A DNA stretch of 29,238 bases, taken from an uncultured Blautia sp. (GTDB lineage: Bacteria > Bacillota > Clostridia > Lachnospirales > Lachnospiraceae). The notes under the pieces were generated by a model that worked only from the letters and a program-made list of their open reading frames with translations, had not been told where the DNA came from and searched no databases. The DNA lies in NCBI RefSeq assembly GCF_934371575.1, contig NZ_CAKRNY010000044.1, forward strand, positions 1 to 29,238. The letters are read 5' to 3'. Both the position numbers and the translations under genes were made by a program. Shown here in pieces: positions 7,826 to 16,675 of the stretch; within the stretch, counting starts at the first letter, position 1; each line of letters begins with the position of its first letter.

Positions 7826-8913
7826 AAGTTTTACTTGTTTCTAACATGTATCCAGATGCAAATAATCCGTCATATGGTGTGTTTGTTAAAAAGTTTGCTG
7901 ATGAACTAGATAAAATGAATATTCAGTGGAATAAGGCTGTGATGTTCAAAAAAGACGGAAAGATAAGAAAAGTTTGTGAATATGTTAAGTTTTATAGTAA
8001 AGCATTTTTTCAGGCAATATTCGGAAAGTATGATGTAATTTATATTCATTATGCATCTCATAGTAGTGCTCCGATATTGGCAGCAAGCATATTTAGGAGG
8101 CTTCGTATTTATACTAATGTTCATGGGAGTGATATTGTCCCTGAAAATAATGTTCAAAAATATATGCAGAGATATACGAAACGAATACTTAAGAAAAGTG
8201 AAAAAATCATTGTACCAAGTCAATATTTTAAAGATTATGTAAAAGAGAAATATGGTGTGAAAGAAAGTACGTTTTATATCTATCCATCAGCGGGAGTAGA
8301 TACAAAATTATTTCATCAAATGAGTAATGAGGAGATAGAGAAAGAAAGGAAAAAATTAATTGACAATACAAGTACTCTTATTTTTGGGATGGCCGGTAGA
8401 ATAAGTGCAGGTAAAGGATGGGATGTATTTATAAAAGCTATTCGAATTGCAAAGGATAAGGGTATTAAATGTAAATATGTAATTGTAGGTTCTGGTCCAG
8501 AAGAAAATAAGATGGATGAGCTTATTGAAAAATATGATTTAAAAGAAGATATAAGACGAATAAAGCTTCTTCCGCAGGAAGAACTATGCAAAATTTATAA
8601 CGCTATAGATTATTTTGTGTTTCCGACGAAACGGGAGGGCGAGAGTTTAGGACTTGTTGCACTTGAGGCAATGTCTTGTGGCACACCTGTGATCGCGAGC
8701 AACTTTGCAGCACCTAAATATTATATTGAGAACGATGTTAACGGGTATTTGTTTACGGTTGATGATCCATTTGCATTAGCAGAAAGAATTAGTTTTTGTA
8801 CACAGAATAGACCGAAAATGAAAGAGGGCGTAGCACAGACGGCATATCGTTATTCAAACGATAACATCCGACAAGAATTAGTTAAAATATTTGATCTAGA
8901 AAAGTTAGGATGA
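7822..8913 (+). CDS. GT4-family glycosyltransferase
   Basis: A 363-residue GT-B retaining glycosyltransferase. The N-terminal MKVLLVSNMYPDANNPSYGVFV is typical of family 4, with an acceptor domain to about residue 185. The C-terminal donor domain has FGMAGRISAGKGWDVFIKA, YVIVGSGPEENKM and the E-x7-E signature EGESLGLVALEAMSCGTPVIAS. TNVHGSDI is a conserved N-domain segment. It starts with ATGA overlapping the upstream Alg13-like gene, so translational coupling is likely. It would add one sugar of the repeat unit on the cytosolic side. The sugar and linkage cannot be inferred. Confidence 0.9.
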   Translation: MKVLLVSNMYPDANNPSYGVFVKKFADELDKMNIQWNKAVMFKKDGKIRKVCEYVKFYSKAFFQAIFGKYDVIYIHYASHSSAPILAASIFRRLRIYTNVHGSDIVPENNVQKYMQRYTKRILKKSEKIIVPSQYFKDYVKEKYGVKESTFYIYPSAGVDTKLFHQMSNEEIEKERKKLIDNTSTLIFGMAGRISAGKGWDVFIKAIRIAKDKGIKCKYVIVGSGPEENKMDELIEKYDLKEDIRRIKLLPQEELCKIYNAIDYFVFPTKREGESLGLVALEAMSCGTPVIASNFAAPKYYIENDVNGYLFTVDDPFALAERISFCTQNRPKMKEGVAQTAYRYSNDNIRQELVKIFDLEKLG

Positions 8914-8920
8914 ATTGGTT

Positions 8921-9985
8921 ATGGGAAAAAATATATTAGTATCAATTGTTGTTCCGGTTTATAATGTTGAAATTTATTTGAAAAAGTGTCTTGATTCATT
9001 GTGTAATCAAACATACAAAAATATTGAGATTATTGTGGTTAATGATGGATCACCGGATCGGTCAGAAAAAATTATTAAAAAATTTCAGGAGAATGATAAA
9101 AGAATTAATTATGTAATACGAGAAAATGGTGGTTTGGGAGCAGCAAGAAATACAGGAATAGATGCATGCAATGGTGAATACATTTGCTTTGTCGATAGTG
9201 ATGATTGGGTTAGCCCTAATTATGTTGAAAGCTTTGTAAATGCGGTAGAAAAAGATGGTAGTGATGTTGTTATTTCCAATATTAAATATGTTTATGAAGA
9301 TGGGAGAGAGAGAGCTCGGACACCGTGGATTCCGATGCATAAGGTAGTTAAAAGTAGGGAGGCGTTGGCTCTAGAATTTATAGGAAAACAATATAAGTTC
9401 CATGCACCAAATAAGTTTTGTAAGAAGAAAATTATATCTGATAATGCGATTCGTTTCCCAGAGGGGAAATTATATGAAGATGTATTTACAACGTATAAGT
9501 TGTTGATGTGTTCATCTAAAATTTCATTAATTCCAGATGCTACGTATTATTACCTACAAAGTCGTTCGGGGAGTATTATGAACACTTCGCTTAAACAACG
9601 GCGTTTTTTGGATATGTTTAATGCTTTGGATGAGATAATGACTAATCAAACAATCGAATCGTTGAAATTAGAGGATGAAATTCAATGTTTATATGTGGAA
9701 AATGTGATATCGCTTGTTAATTATGTTTATCCGCTGGTGGGAAGAGTAGAAAAAAGAAAAATTAGGGAGTATGAAACCTGGATTAAAGAAGATAAACATC
9801 ATCAAGTATTTACGTCAAAAGTATGGAAAAACGGAAAATTAAGTATTATATCAAAGATTCGAGCTTTTATGATTGAACATTTCTTTTTTTTATATTGCAT
9901 CATAATGAGGTGTGCAAAGAGAGTTGCTGAAAGGGGAGAAAGAAATGGTGCTTTGGAAAAAAGAAAAACAAAAATCTATAAGTAG
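8921..9985 (+). CDS. GT2-family glycosyltransferase
   Basis: A 354-residue inverting GT-A glycosyltransferase. The N-terminal ILVSIVVPVYNVEIYLKKCL, the NDGSPD loop (41-46), GGLGAARNTGID and the metal-binding FVDSDDW (D92-D95) are classic family 2 motifs. After about residue 230 the C-terminal part is variable and basic, with a hydrophobic stretch near 312-326 (HFFFLYCIIM) that may anchor it to the membrane. An in-frame TTG lies at 8915, but ATG 8921 starts nearer the conserved strand. The end overlaps the next start at 9945 by 41 bases. It probably adds one residue to the lipid-linked repeat. Confidence 0.9.
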   Translation: MGKNILVSIVVPVYNVEIYLKKCLDSLCNQTYKNIEIIVVNDGSPDRSEKIIKKFQENDKRINYVIRENGGLGAARNTGIDACNGEYICFVDSDDWVSPNYVESFVNAVEKDGSDVVISNIKYVYEDGRERARTPWIPMHKVVKSREALALEFIGKQYKFHAPNKFCKKKIISDNAIRFPEGKLYEDVFTTYKLLMCSSKISLIPDATYYYLQSRSGSIMNTSLKQRRFLDMFNALDEIMTNQTIESLKLEDEIQCLYVENVISLVNYVYPLVGRVEKRKIREYETWIKEDKHHQVFTSKVWKNGKLSIISKIRAFMIEHFFFLYCIIMRCAKRVAERGERNGALEKRKTKIYK

Positions 9986-11231
9986 TGGAGCTCGGTTATG
10001 CATTGGGCTGATTGTATGGTATGTGATTGCTGCAATTCTTGTAGGATTTTTAAAATTTCCTAAATTAATTATGTATATTGGAGATTTAATTAATTTGTGG
10101 ACATTTCTTAACGCAGTAAAGAGAAAGGGAACAATGGTAGCCAAAAATGGTGTGCTATTGTTTATTGTAATGTTTGCGTTGGAGAGCGTTATTAGTGGTA
10201 TTGTTAATCTCAAAGTTCCCCAACTTTTACTGTGGGGAATTCGGCAAAATTTTAGATTTTTCATATTTTATTATTCATGTACAGTATTCATGAAACGAGA
10301 AGATTATGATACAGTGTTTAGTATTGTAAAAATCTTGTTTTGGATTTCTTTTCCGTTGTGTGTTTATGAAGCCTTAATAGTGACATATCCTGCAGGCGTT
10401 ATTGTGGGAGATTACGTAGGTGGAATTTATTATGGAATTCAAGGGGTTAATGCGCCACTGAATGTTTTATTGATTATACATTCGACAAAAACACTTATTG
10501 ATTATTACGAAAGACGGACTAAGCTGTCGTATTTATTGTTAGTGTTGTCAGCGGCTATGGCAATGGCGGCGATGGCAGAACTAAAAATATTTCTTATAGA
10601 GATTGTAATTATAGCTATAGTTGTGATGGTAAGTAAGGGAATATCATGGAAAAGCATTTTTCTATGTTTATTTGGATTAATGTCGATAGGTATTGTAATG
10701 CAGGCGTTTGTTAATTTCAATGGAGGAGGTAGATCATATTACACTACGGATTACCTGTCACTTACTGGTATGCTAACGAATGCACTTAGAGAATCTGGCT
10801 ATGATGGAACTGGAGATCTTAACCGCTTTTTTGCAATTCAAACACTGACAGAAATGTTTTTTAAAAGGGATCTGGCTGGATTTTTGTTGGGAATAGGATT
10901 GGGAAATGCAGAATATGCTAGTTTTAGTTTTTTGACTAGTGCATTTTATAATGCATACAACTGGCTTCATTATCAATATTTTTCAATTTCGTTCGTGTTT
11001 ATCGAAAATGGAATGGTTGGAATTATACTGTATTTTGGAATTTTTATAAGCGCTGCTATACAAGGAAGAAAGTATCTGAAAAAGGATCAGGAAATGAACG
11101 TATTCTATATAATCATGATTATTATGATGGTAATTATGATATTTTATAATCCTGCATTGAGAAATGAGCAGTGTGGATTTCTTTTGTATATGATGCTTGC
11201 TTTACCTATGGTAGTGAAAAAAAATAAGTAA
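9945..11231 (+). CDS. wzy: Predicted Wzy-type polysaccharide polymerase
   Basis: A 428-residue integral membrane protein with about ten to twelve hydrophobic segments and a large hydrophilic loop near residues 255-320 (GGGRSYYTTDYLSLTG, RESGYDGTGDLNRFFAIQ). This topology is typical of Wzy/EpsG polymerases, which join repeat units on the outer membrane face. There is no strong sequence motif. The call rests on topology, length and being the only such protein in a locus that also has a flippase. The GTG at 9912 is possible, but ATG 9945 has AAGGGGAG at good spacing. The start lies inside the end of the GT2 gene. Confidence 0.72.
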   Translation: MVLWKKEKQKSISSGARLCIGLIVWYVIAAILVGFLKFPKLIMYIGDLINLWTFLNAVKRKGTMVAKNGVLLFIVMFALESVISGIVNLKVPQLLLWGIRQNFRFFIFYYSCTVFMKREDYDTVFSIVKILFWISFPLCVYEALIVTYPAGVIVGDYVGGIYYGIQGVNAPLNVLLIIHSTKTLIDYYERRTKLSYLLLVLSAAMAMAAMAELKIFLIEIVIIAIVVMVSKGISWKSIFLCLFGLMSIGIVMQAFVNFNGGGRSYYTTDYLSLTGMLTNALRESGYDGTGDLNRFFAIQTLTEMFFKRDLAGFLLGIGLGNAEYASFSFLTSAFYNAYNWLHYQYFSISFVFIENGMVGIILYFGIFISAAIQGRKYLKKDQEMNVFYIIMIIMMVIMIFYNPALRNEQCGFLLYMMLALPMVVKKNK

Positions 11232-11266
11232 TTGAAATTTGAAAGTTCAAAAAGGAGGATCTACAA

Positions 11267-11992
11267 ATGATTCCAAAGAAAATACATTATTGCTGGTTTG
11301 GTGGAAATCCAATGCCAGAAAAAGATAAAAAATGTATTGAAAGTTGGAAAAGATACTGTCCAGATTATGAAATAATCAGATGGGATGAATCGAATTATGA
11401 TGTGTCGAAAAATCGATACATGAAAGAAGCATATGAGGAAAAAAAGTGGGGATTTGTTCCCGATTATGCACGTCTGGATATAATATATAACGAGGGTGGA
11501 ATTTATCTTGACACAGATGTTGAATTAGTCAAGAATTTAGATGACCTTTTAGAAAATAATGCATTTATGGGATTTGAGGATGGAAAGCATGTAAGTCCAG
11601 GACTTTGTATTGCTGCTGTACCGCATCATCCAACGATTAAGAAACTTAAAGAAATATATTCTAATCGACATTTTAAACTTGAGGATGGTACATTGGATTT
11701 GACCCCTAGTCCAATTATGAATACGGATATGTTTGTTCAGATGGGGTTGAAAGAAAATAATCAGAAGCAAATTGTGGCTGATATAACTATTTTCCCTAAA
11801 GATTATTTTTGTCCTAAAGATTATAGTACTGGAAAACTAAACGTGACGGAAAATACGTACGGTATTCATTGGTTTAATGCTTCATGGCAGTCTCCACGTC
11901 GTAGAAGAATGATGAAGGTAAGAAGAATAATTGGGGATAAGTTATATTTTAAGCTAGTAGATATTAAAAATTTATTGGTTGGTAATAAATAA
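11267..11992 (+). CDS. GT32-family (capsular polysaccharide) glycosyltransferase
   Basis: A 241-residue glycosyltransferase with the DXD sugar-binding region of family 32. IPKKIHYCWFGGNPMP opens the protein, WGFVPDYARLDIIYNEGGIYLDTDVELVKNL holds the metal-binding DTD (82-84), and TYGIHWFNASW is a late conserved segment. Relatives add galactose, mannose or related sugars in capsule and O-antigen loci. AAGGAGG lies 8 bases before the ATG. A 35-base spacer separates it from the polymerase gene and 18 bases from the next gene. It is clearly part of the same operon. Confidence 0.9.
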   Translation: MIPKKIHYCWFGGNPMPEKDKKCIESWKRYCPDYEIIRWDESNYDVSKNRYMKEAYEEKKWGFVPDYARLDIIYNEGGIYLDTDVELVKNLDDLLENNAFMGFEDGKHVSPGLCIAAVPHHPTIKKLKEIYSNRHFKLEDGTLDLTPSPIMNTDMFVQMGLKENNQKQIVADITIFPKDYFCPKDYSTGKLNVTENTYGIHWFNASWQSPRRRRMMKVRRIIGDKLYFKLVDIKNLLVGNK

Positions 11993-12010
11993 GAAAATAG
12001 GAAAACATAG

Positions 12011-13150
12011 ATGGACAGTCGAAAAAAAACAAAAATATGTTTTGTTAGTGGGGTAATTGCACGATCAGGAGGAACTGAACGAGTAGGAAGTATTATTGCA
12101 AGTGCACTTGCAAAGGATGGGTATGATGTTATTTTATTGAGTTGCTGGAATCAAGGGCCGCCCTTTTTTCCATTAGACAAAAATGTAGATGTGCAGTATT
12201 TATTAAACCCCAAAACAGAAGGAAAACTTTATAGGACGTACATTTATCCAATAGTTAAACTTCATTATTTTATAATTAAGAATAAGATAGATGTTATTGT
12301 AGATATAGACACTGAACTGGCAAGATTTACATCCTATGCGATTCAGGGAACATCCTGTAAACAGATTTCTTGGGAACATTTTAATTATTGGACAATGTTA
12401 AAGCTTAATGAAAAGAAACGTTTTAGAGCAAAGAGATTGATAAAACGATATGCCTCAAAGCTTGTTGTTCTCACAGAAGAGGATAGAGCAAAGCATATTG
12501 AAGCTTATAATTTATCGCCGGATTTTGTGGTAACAATGCCGAATCCATGTCTGTCAGAAGTGATGAATAATTATTCTTTTTCACAGAAGACCTTTTTGTC
12601 TGTTGGTAGGTTGGCACCACCTAAAAAAATCAGTGCTTTATTAAATGCATGGGCTATAATACAGGACTACTGTTTGGATTGGCAACTTGTGATTGTGGGA
12701 AAGGGAGAACTGGAAGAAGAATTGAAAACTCAGGCATCTAAATTAAATCTTCATAGAGTTGATTTCACAGGACATACAGATCATGTAGAGGAATATTATA
12801 GAAAAGCATCATGTTTTGTATTGTCATCAGAATATGAAGGTTTTCCAATGGTGATTTTAGAAGCACAATCGTATGGAATTCCAGTAATAGCATTTGATTG
12901 TAAAACAGGTCCTAGGGATTTGATATCGGATGGAAGAAACGGCTATTTGATAGAAGCTGGAAATGTCGAGAAACTTGCAGAAAAAATGCTTCTATTTACA
13001 AAAAGTGAGGAAAATGCTTGCTATATGTCTGAAAACGCCGTAAAAGATGTTCAAACATATAATTTGTCTAGTATTACGAAAAAATGGCGTCATTTAATTG
13101 AAAGCGTGATTAGTGGCGATAGTAAAGATAATAGATGTCGTTGGAGATAG
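12011..13150 (+). CDS. GT4-family glycosyltransferase
   Basis: A 379-residue GT-B enzyme. The N-terminal ICFVSGVIARSGGTERVGSI matches the nucleotide-fold opening and SGGTER loop of GT4 proteins acting in surface polysaccharide loci. The donor domain shows FLSVGRLAPPKKISALLNAWA, QLVIVGKGELEEEL and the E-x7-E motif EYEGFPMVILEAQSYGIPVIAFD. It is distinct from the other GT4 gene at 7822 and probably makes a different linkage. No strong Shine-Dalgarno sequence is visible before the ATG. The flippase gene starts 5 bases after its stop. Confidence 0.9.
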   Translation: MDSRKKTKICFVSGVIARSGGTERVGSIIASALAKDGYDVILLSCWNQGPPFFPLDKNVDVQYLLNPKTEGKLYRTYIYPIVKLHYFIIKNKIDVIVDIDTELARFTSYAIQGTSCKQISWEHFNYWTMLKLNEKKRFRAKRLIKRYASKLVVLTEEDRAKHIEAYNLSPDFVVTMPNPCLSEVMNNYSFSQKTFLSVGRLAPPKKISALLNAWAIIQDYCLDWQLVIVGKGELEEELKTQASKLNLHRVDFTGHTDHVEEYYRKASCFVLSSEYEGFPMVILEAQSYGIPVIAFDCKTGPRDLISDGRNGYLIEAGNVEKLAEKMLLFTKSEENACYMSENAVKDVQTYNLSSITKKWRHLIESVISGDSKDNRCRWR

Positions 13151-13155
13151 TTTAA

Positions 13156-14679
13156 ATGAAAATAGCAAGAACAAAAAATGCAAGGAAAAATATTCTGTTT
13201 GGTACTATTTATAAGATATACCAGATTATTGTTCCGTTCGTGATGAGAACACTGATGATTTATCAAATGGGAATGGAGTATGCTGGTCTAAATAATCTGT
13301 TTACGTCTATATTTCAGGTTTTGAATCTTGCAGAACTTGGAATTGGTGCAGCTCTGACATGTAGCATGTATAAGCCTATCGCGGAGGATGACCAAACGAA
13401 AATATGTGCATTGCTTAAATTGTATAAAAAATGCTTTACAATCATTGGTTGGATCGTTATGGTGTTAGGTTTAATTTGTGTCCCCTTTTTGAGGTTATTG
13501 GTTCGTGGAAGTATTCCCGGTAACTTAAATATGACGATATTGTATTTATTATATTTGTTAAATACAGTGTTATCATATTGGCTGTTTTCATATAAAAAGA
13601 GTTTACTTTATGCACATCAACGAAATGATGTAATTAGCAAAGTAATGTTATTTACTTCCACGATTCAATTTGGGATACAAGTTTATGTATTGGTTTTTTT
13701 GAAAAATTATTATCTATATTTATTAGCATCTATCGGAGCACAAATTTTACAAAACTTAATATGTGCAATGCTGGTAAATAAAATGTATCCATTATATCAT
13801 GCGGAAGGAAAACTTCAGAAAGATATCGTTGAGGATATTAAGAAAAAAGTTGAAGGTTTAGTTACTAATAAAATCGGAGGTACAATTTTACGGTCAGCTG
13901 ATTCTATTGCTATTTCATCATTTTTAGGTTTATCCATTTTGGCAGTTTATCAGAATTATTATTTTATTTTAACAGCCATTATTGGAATTTTTAGTATTAT
14001 TTTTGAATCATGTGTTGCTGGAATTGGAAATAGTCTAGTTGTCGAGGACTCAAATAAGAACTATTTAGACTTTGAAAATGTGACTTATATTGTTGGATGG
14101 ATGATATGTGTCGGATGCGCATGTTTTACAGCGTTATACCAGCCGTTTATGACATTGTGGGTAGGAAATAAACATCTATTAGATTTTTCTTTGGTGGTTT
14201 GCATTATTATATATTTTTTCTTGTATGAAATTGATCAAATGATTGGAATGTATAAAGATGCAGCCGGAATTTGGTATTCTGATCGTTTTCGACCGTTAGT
14301 ATCAGCCATTGCAAATTTGATAATGAATATTATAATGGTTCAGGTAATTGGTCTGTATGGAGTGCTATTGTCAACTGTGATTGCATTATTGTTTATTGAC
14401 TTGCCGTGGTTGATACATAATGTATTTAAAGAGTTGTTTGATGGAAGAACAGTATTTCCGTATATCGGAAAGTTGCTTAAGATTGCAGTGTATTCAATTA
14501 CCGTATCTATTTTTGTGCATATGGTTTGCGCAAAGATCACTTTCAATGGAATTTTAGGATTGGTTATACGATTATTTATTGCTATGTTTCTGGCGTTAGG
14601 AGTAATGCTAATAGGAGAATTCAGAAGTGAGGAATTTCAACGTTTTAAAGCGATTCTTATCCGCTTAGCAAAAAGGTGA
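13156..14679 (+). CDS. wzx: Wzx-type oligosaccharide flippase
   Basis: A 507-residue integral membrane protein of the polysaccharide transporter/MOP group. The start, ARTKNARKNILFGTIYKIYQ followed by MRTLMIYQMGMEYAGLNNLF, is characteristic: a basic N-terminus, then a helix and a YxGLNxLF-like loop. About twelve to fourteen hydrophobic helices follow. It would flip the lipid-linked repeat unit to the outer face for the polymerase encoded at 9945. It lies 5 bases after the GT4 gene and 8 bases before the last acyltransferase gene. No truncation is seen. Confidence 0.88.
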   Translation: MKIARTKNARKNILFGTIYKIYQIIVPFVMRTLMIYQMGMEYAGLNNLFTSIFQVLNLAELGIGAALTCSMYKPIAEDDQTKICALLKLYKKCFTIIGWIVMVLGLICVPFLRLLVRGSIPGNLNMTILYLLYLLNTVLSYWLFSYKKSLLYAHQRNDVISKVMLFTSTIQFGIQVYVLVFLKNYYLYLLASIGAQILQNLICAMLVNKMYPLYHAEGKLQKDIVEDIKKKVEGLVTNKIGGTILRSADSIAISSFLGLSILAVYQNYYFILTAIIGIFSIIFESCVAGIGNSLVVEDSNKNYLDFENVTYIVGWMICVGCACFTALYQPFMTLWVGNKHLLDFSLVVCIIIYFFLYEIDQMIGMYKDAAGIWYSDRFRPLVSAIANLIMNIIMVQVIGLYGVLLSTVIALLFIDLPWLIHNVFKELFDGRTVFPYIGKLLKIAVYSITVSIFVHMVCAKITFNGILGLVIRLFIAMFLALGVMLIGEFRSEEFQRFKAILIRLAKR

Positions 14680-14687
14680 TGTGAAGA

Positions 14688-15407
14688 ATGATAAAAATGA
14701 TAAAACGTATTTATACAATTATATTGAATCGAGCAAGTATAATAAAAACAGTTTATTATAATTTCAAATACCTTCCATTTGGTCAAGCAAAATATATGCC
14801 GATGATTGTTGCAAAAGGAGTGACAATTCGAGGAAAGGGGAAAATATTTTTAGAATGGGATCCTGCATCTTCTTCTAATATATATTTAGGGGGTAAGGCA
14901 TTGAACTGGATGCCTGAACCTAGAAAAGTACCGACTATATTTTATATTGAAGGAGAGTTACATATAAAAGCTGGATTTTACTTTGGCAGTGGTGGAGGAA
15001 TGGAAATCGACCGGGGAGCAACTTTGACTTTTGATAGGAATTTTAATGCAACTGCAAAATGTACAATTATTTGCAGAAATAACATATCTTTTGGACAGGA
15101 TGTCCTTGTTTCGTGGGATACATTGATTATGGACTCGGATCAACACACAATTTATACTATGAATTCTATAGAAGATAGGAATTATGATGGAAATATTCAA
15201 ATAGGAAACCACATTTGGATTTCTTCTAAAGTTACTATTTTGAAAAATACGATTGTGGGTAGTGGATGTGTGATTGGTTCTGAGACGTTGTTACATGGGA
15301 ATTTTAATCAAGAAAATATGCTGATTGCAGGAAATCCAGCACGAATTTGTAAGGAAAAAATAAGATGGAATCAGGAAAGACCATTGAAGATAAGTAAAAA
15401 GATATAA
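14688..15407 (+). CDS. LbH acyltransferase (WcaF/maltose-acetyltransferase-like)
   Basis: A 239-residue protein with hexapeptide-repeat character: IYLGGKAL, LHIKAGFYFGSGGGMEIDRGATLTF, NISFGQDVLVSWDTLIMDSD, then QIGNHIWISSKVTILKNTIVGSGCVIGS and AGNPARICKE. The DSDQHTIY segment supplies the likely catalytic His, and GNPAR is the usual end of the beta-helix in sugar O-acetyltransferases. It would decorate the polysaccharide with acetyl or another acyl group. The ATG at 14688 is used, and an ATG at 14697 is also possible. It is the last gene of the polysaccharide operon, and a hairpin follows at 15466-15502. Confidence 0.85.
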   Translation: MIKMIKRIYTIILNRASIIKTVYYNFKYLPFGQAKYMPMIVAKGVTIRGKGKIFLEWDPASSSNIYLGGKALNWMPEPRKVPTIFYIEGELHIKAGFYFGSGGGMEIDRGATLTFDRNFNATAKCTIICRNNISFGQDVLVSWDTLIMDSDQHTIYTMNSIEDRNYDGNIQIGNHIWISSKVTILKNTIVGSGCVIGSETLLHGNFNQENMLIAGNPARICKEKIRWNQERPLKISKKI

Positions 15408-15465
15408 GCCCATTTCGAGGTGTCAGGCACCAGAAACTATAAATGAATTTTATAAAGATTCCATG

Positions 15466-15502
15466 AATTTAAAACTGGTCGTATACAGATCAGTTTTAAA
15501 TT
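15466..15502 (+). terminator. Hairpin after the polysaccharide operon (candidate terminator)
   Basis: 15466-15480 pairs with 15488-15502 over 15 bp (one G-T wobble) around a 7-base loop. The sequence is AT-rich and followed by TTAAAATA rather than a clean T-run. It is 58 bases after the last gene of the operon. Confidence 0.5.
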
Positions 15503-15641
15503 TTAAAATACACACTTTAATAATGTAAAATGATAAAGTGGACACGTTTGAATATCAACCAGAATGAAATTATTCTACAAGAAATCTGTGTGGAAGAATC
15601 TCACTTAGATATAAATCGCAAATTATAGTTCCATATGTAAA

Positions 15642-15670
15642 TTGACATTGATACCGGGATATGTTAACCT
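15642..15670 (+). promoter_or_regulatory. Promoter of Rpn copy 1
   Basis: TTGACA at 15642-15647, a 17-base spacer and TAACCT at 15665-15670, with an extended -10 TG at 15662-15663. The -10 is weak, but the same arrangement (TTGACA, 17 bases, extended -10) occurs before the third Rpn copy at 28608-28636. The transcript would have a leader of about 130 bases. The rest of the 15408-15641 gap holds the hairpin at 15466-15502, a short palindrome-like motif at 15419-15431 and no gene. Confidence 0.5.
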
Positions 15671-15700
15671 AATCATATACATATCTGGGAAGCAATTCTT

Positions 15701-15756
15701 CAACCATTCGGTTATCTGATTCCCCATATGAATAAATAAAAACATGGTGGAACGGA
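15701..15756 (+). repeat. Conserved Rpn leader repeat, copy 1
   Basis: This 56-base block begins CAACCATTCGGTTATCTGAT and continues through CCCCATATGAATAAATAAAA. It recurs almost unchanged at 18999-19053 and 28667-28722, each time just upstream of Rpn coding sequence or its remnant. It marks the 5' side of a multicopy unit. Confidence 0.85.
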
Positions 15757-15762
15757 GAACCG

Positions 15763-15799
15763 ATGGAGAGAGCTCCTTTCACCGAATAAAGAAAGGAGC
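15763..15799 (+). promoter_or_regulatory. Short leader ORF and hairpin that hides the Rpn ribosome binding site
   Basis: GCTCCTTTC at 15772-15780 is a perfect complement of GAAAGGAGC at 15791-15799, which contains the Shine-Dalgarno sequence for the ATG at 15806. The loop is 10 bases. An 8-codon ORF (15763-15789, MERAPFTE) with GGAG five bases upstream runs through the left arm and stops inside the loop. A second overlapping 24-codon ORF spans 15744-15818. Ribosomes on the leader could open the stem and expose the start site. The hairpin and both ORFs recur in the copy at 28710-28784. Regulation is inferred. Confidence 0.55.
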
Positions 15800-15805
15800 A
15801 TGCGA

Positions 15806-16675
15806 ATGCAGCAAATGACAAAACACAAACCCCTGGCAGAGCTTGATCTGTTGGATGACTTTCTTTTCAATGCCTTATTGGCGTATCCGGAGTACGGGCG
15901 GAGATTCTGCCGAAAGTTTTTGAAGATTCTTTTCGGGAGAGATTTTAAAAACCTTAATATCGTAACCCAAAAGTCCTACGGAGGCCTGGATACCGGATAT
16001 CACGGAGCCAGACTGGACGTGTACATAGAAGAGGGAGACGAGGTGGAAGTTGATTCTACGAATGTCTCTGCGATTTATGATATTGAGCCGGATAAGAATA
16101 ATAAAAGGAAAGACATTGATGCCATCCCACAAAGGACCAGATTCTACCATGCGATCATTGACAGAAGATGCCTGAAAAGTGGCCAGTCCTATGACAGGCT
16201 GAAGAAAGTCTTCGTTATCTTTATCTGTCCCTATGATCCATTTGGAGATGACCGGATGATCTACACGATCCGAAATCAGTGCGTAGAAAATCCAGAGTTG
16301 CCGTATGATGATGGTGCCCGAACGATTTTCCTCTATACAAAAGGAAAAAAGGGACGTGACAACGAATCGCTGAGTCAGCTGCTGGACTACATGGAGAACA
16401 CAACCCGGGAGAACGCAGTAACAGAAGAACTGGAAGACATCCAGGAGATGGTGGATGTGGTGAAAGAAGATGCGGAGGTGACGGTGGCGTATATGAAAGG
16501 ATTCGAGAGAGACCAGATGTTCTTGGAGGAAGGGAAGGAACTGGGGCGAAGGCTGGAGCAGGAGAATACCTTGAGAGAGAAGAATCGGGCAGAAGAAGAG
16601 AGGCGGAGAGCAGATGCAGCTGTGGAAGAAATTGAGAAACTGAAGAGGCAGTTGGAAGAGCTACAAAAGAGTTAA
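15806..16675 (+). CDS. Rpn-family recombination-promoting nuclease / PD-(D/E)XK transposase-like protein, copy 1
   Basis: This 289-residue protein belongs to the Rpn/YhgA-like PD-(D/E)XK nuclease family. Family members in E. coli are Mg-dependent DNases that promote recombination, and close relatives are multicopy in Lachnospiraceae genomes. The N-terminal LLDDFLFNALLAYPEYGRRF, ARLDVYIEEGD (catalytic Asp) and IYDIEPDKN (Glu, with Pro-Asp where many relatives have a Gln or Lys motif) form the nuclease core. RFYHAIIDRRCLKSGQSYDRLKKVFVIFICPYDPFG follows. From about residue 230 to the end it is a charged coiled coil (GRRLEQENTLREKNRAEEE, KLKRQLEELQK). ATG 15806 is preferred over 15800 because GGAG would otherwise be only one base from the start. 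Two degraded copies and a fourth, partial one lie in this window. Confidence 0.87.
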   Translation: MQQMTKHKPLAELDLLDDFLFNALLAYPEYGRRFCRKFLKILFGRDFKNLNIVTQKSYGGLDTGYHGARLDVYIEEGDEVEVDSTNVSAIYDIEPDKNNKRKDIDAIPQRTRFYHAIIDRRCLKSGQSYDRLKKVFVIFICPYDPFGDDRMIYTIRNQCVENPELPYDDGARTIFLYTKGKKGRDNESLSQLLDYMENTTRENAVTEELEDIQEMVDVVKEDAEVTVAYMKGFERDQMFLEEGKELGRRLEQENTLREKNRAEEERRRADAAVEEIEKLKRQLEELQKS

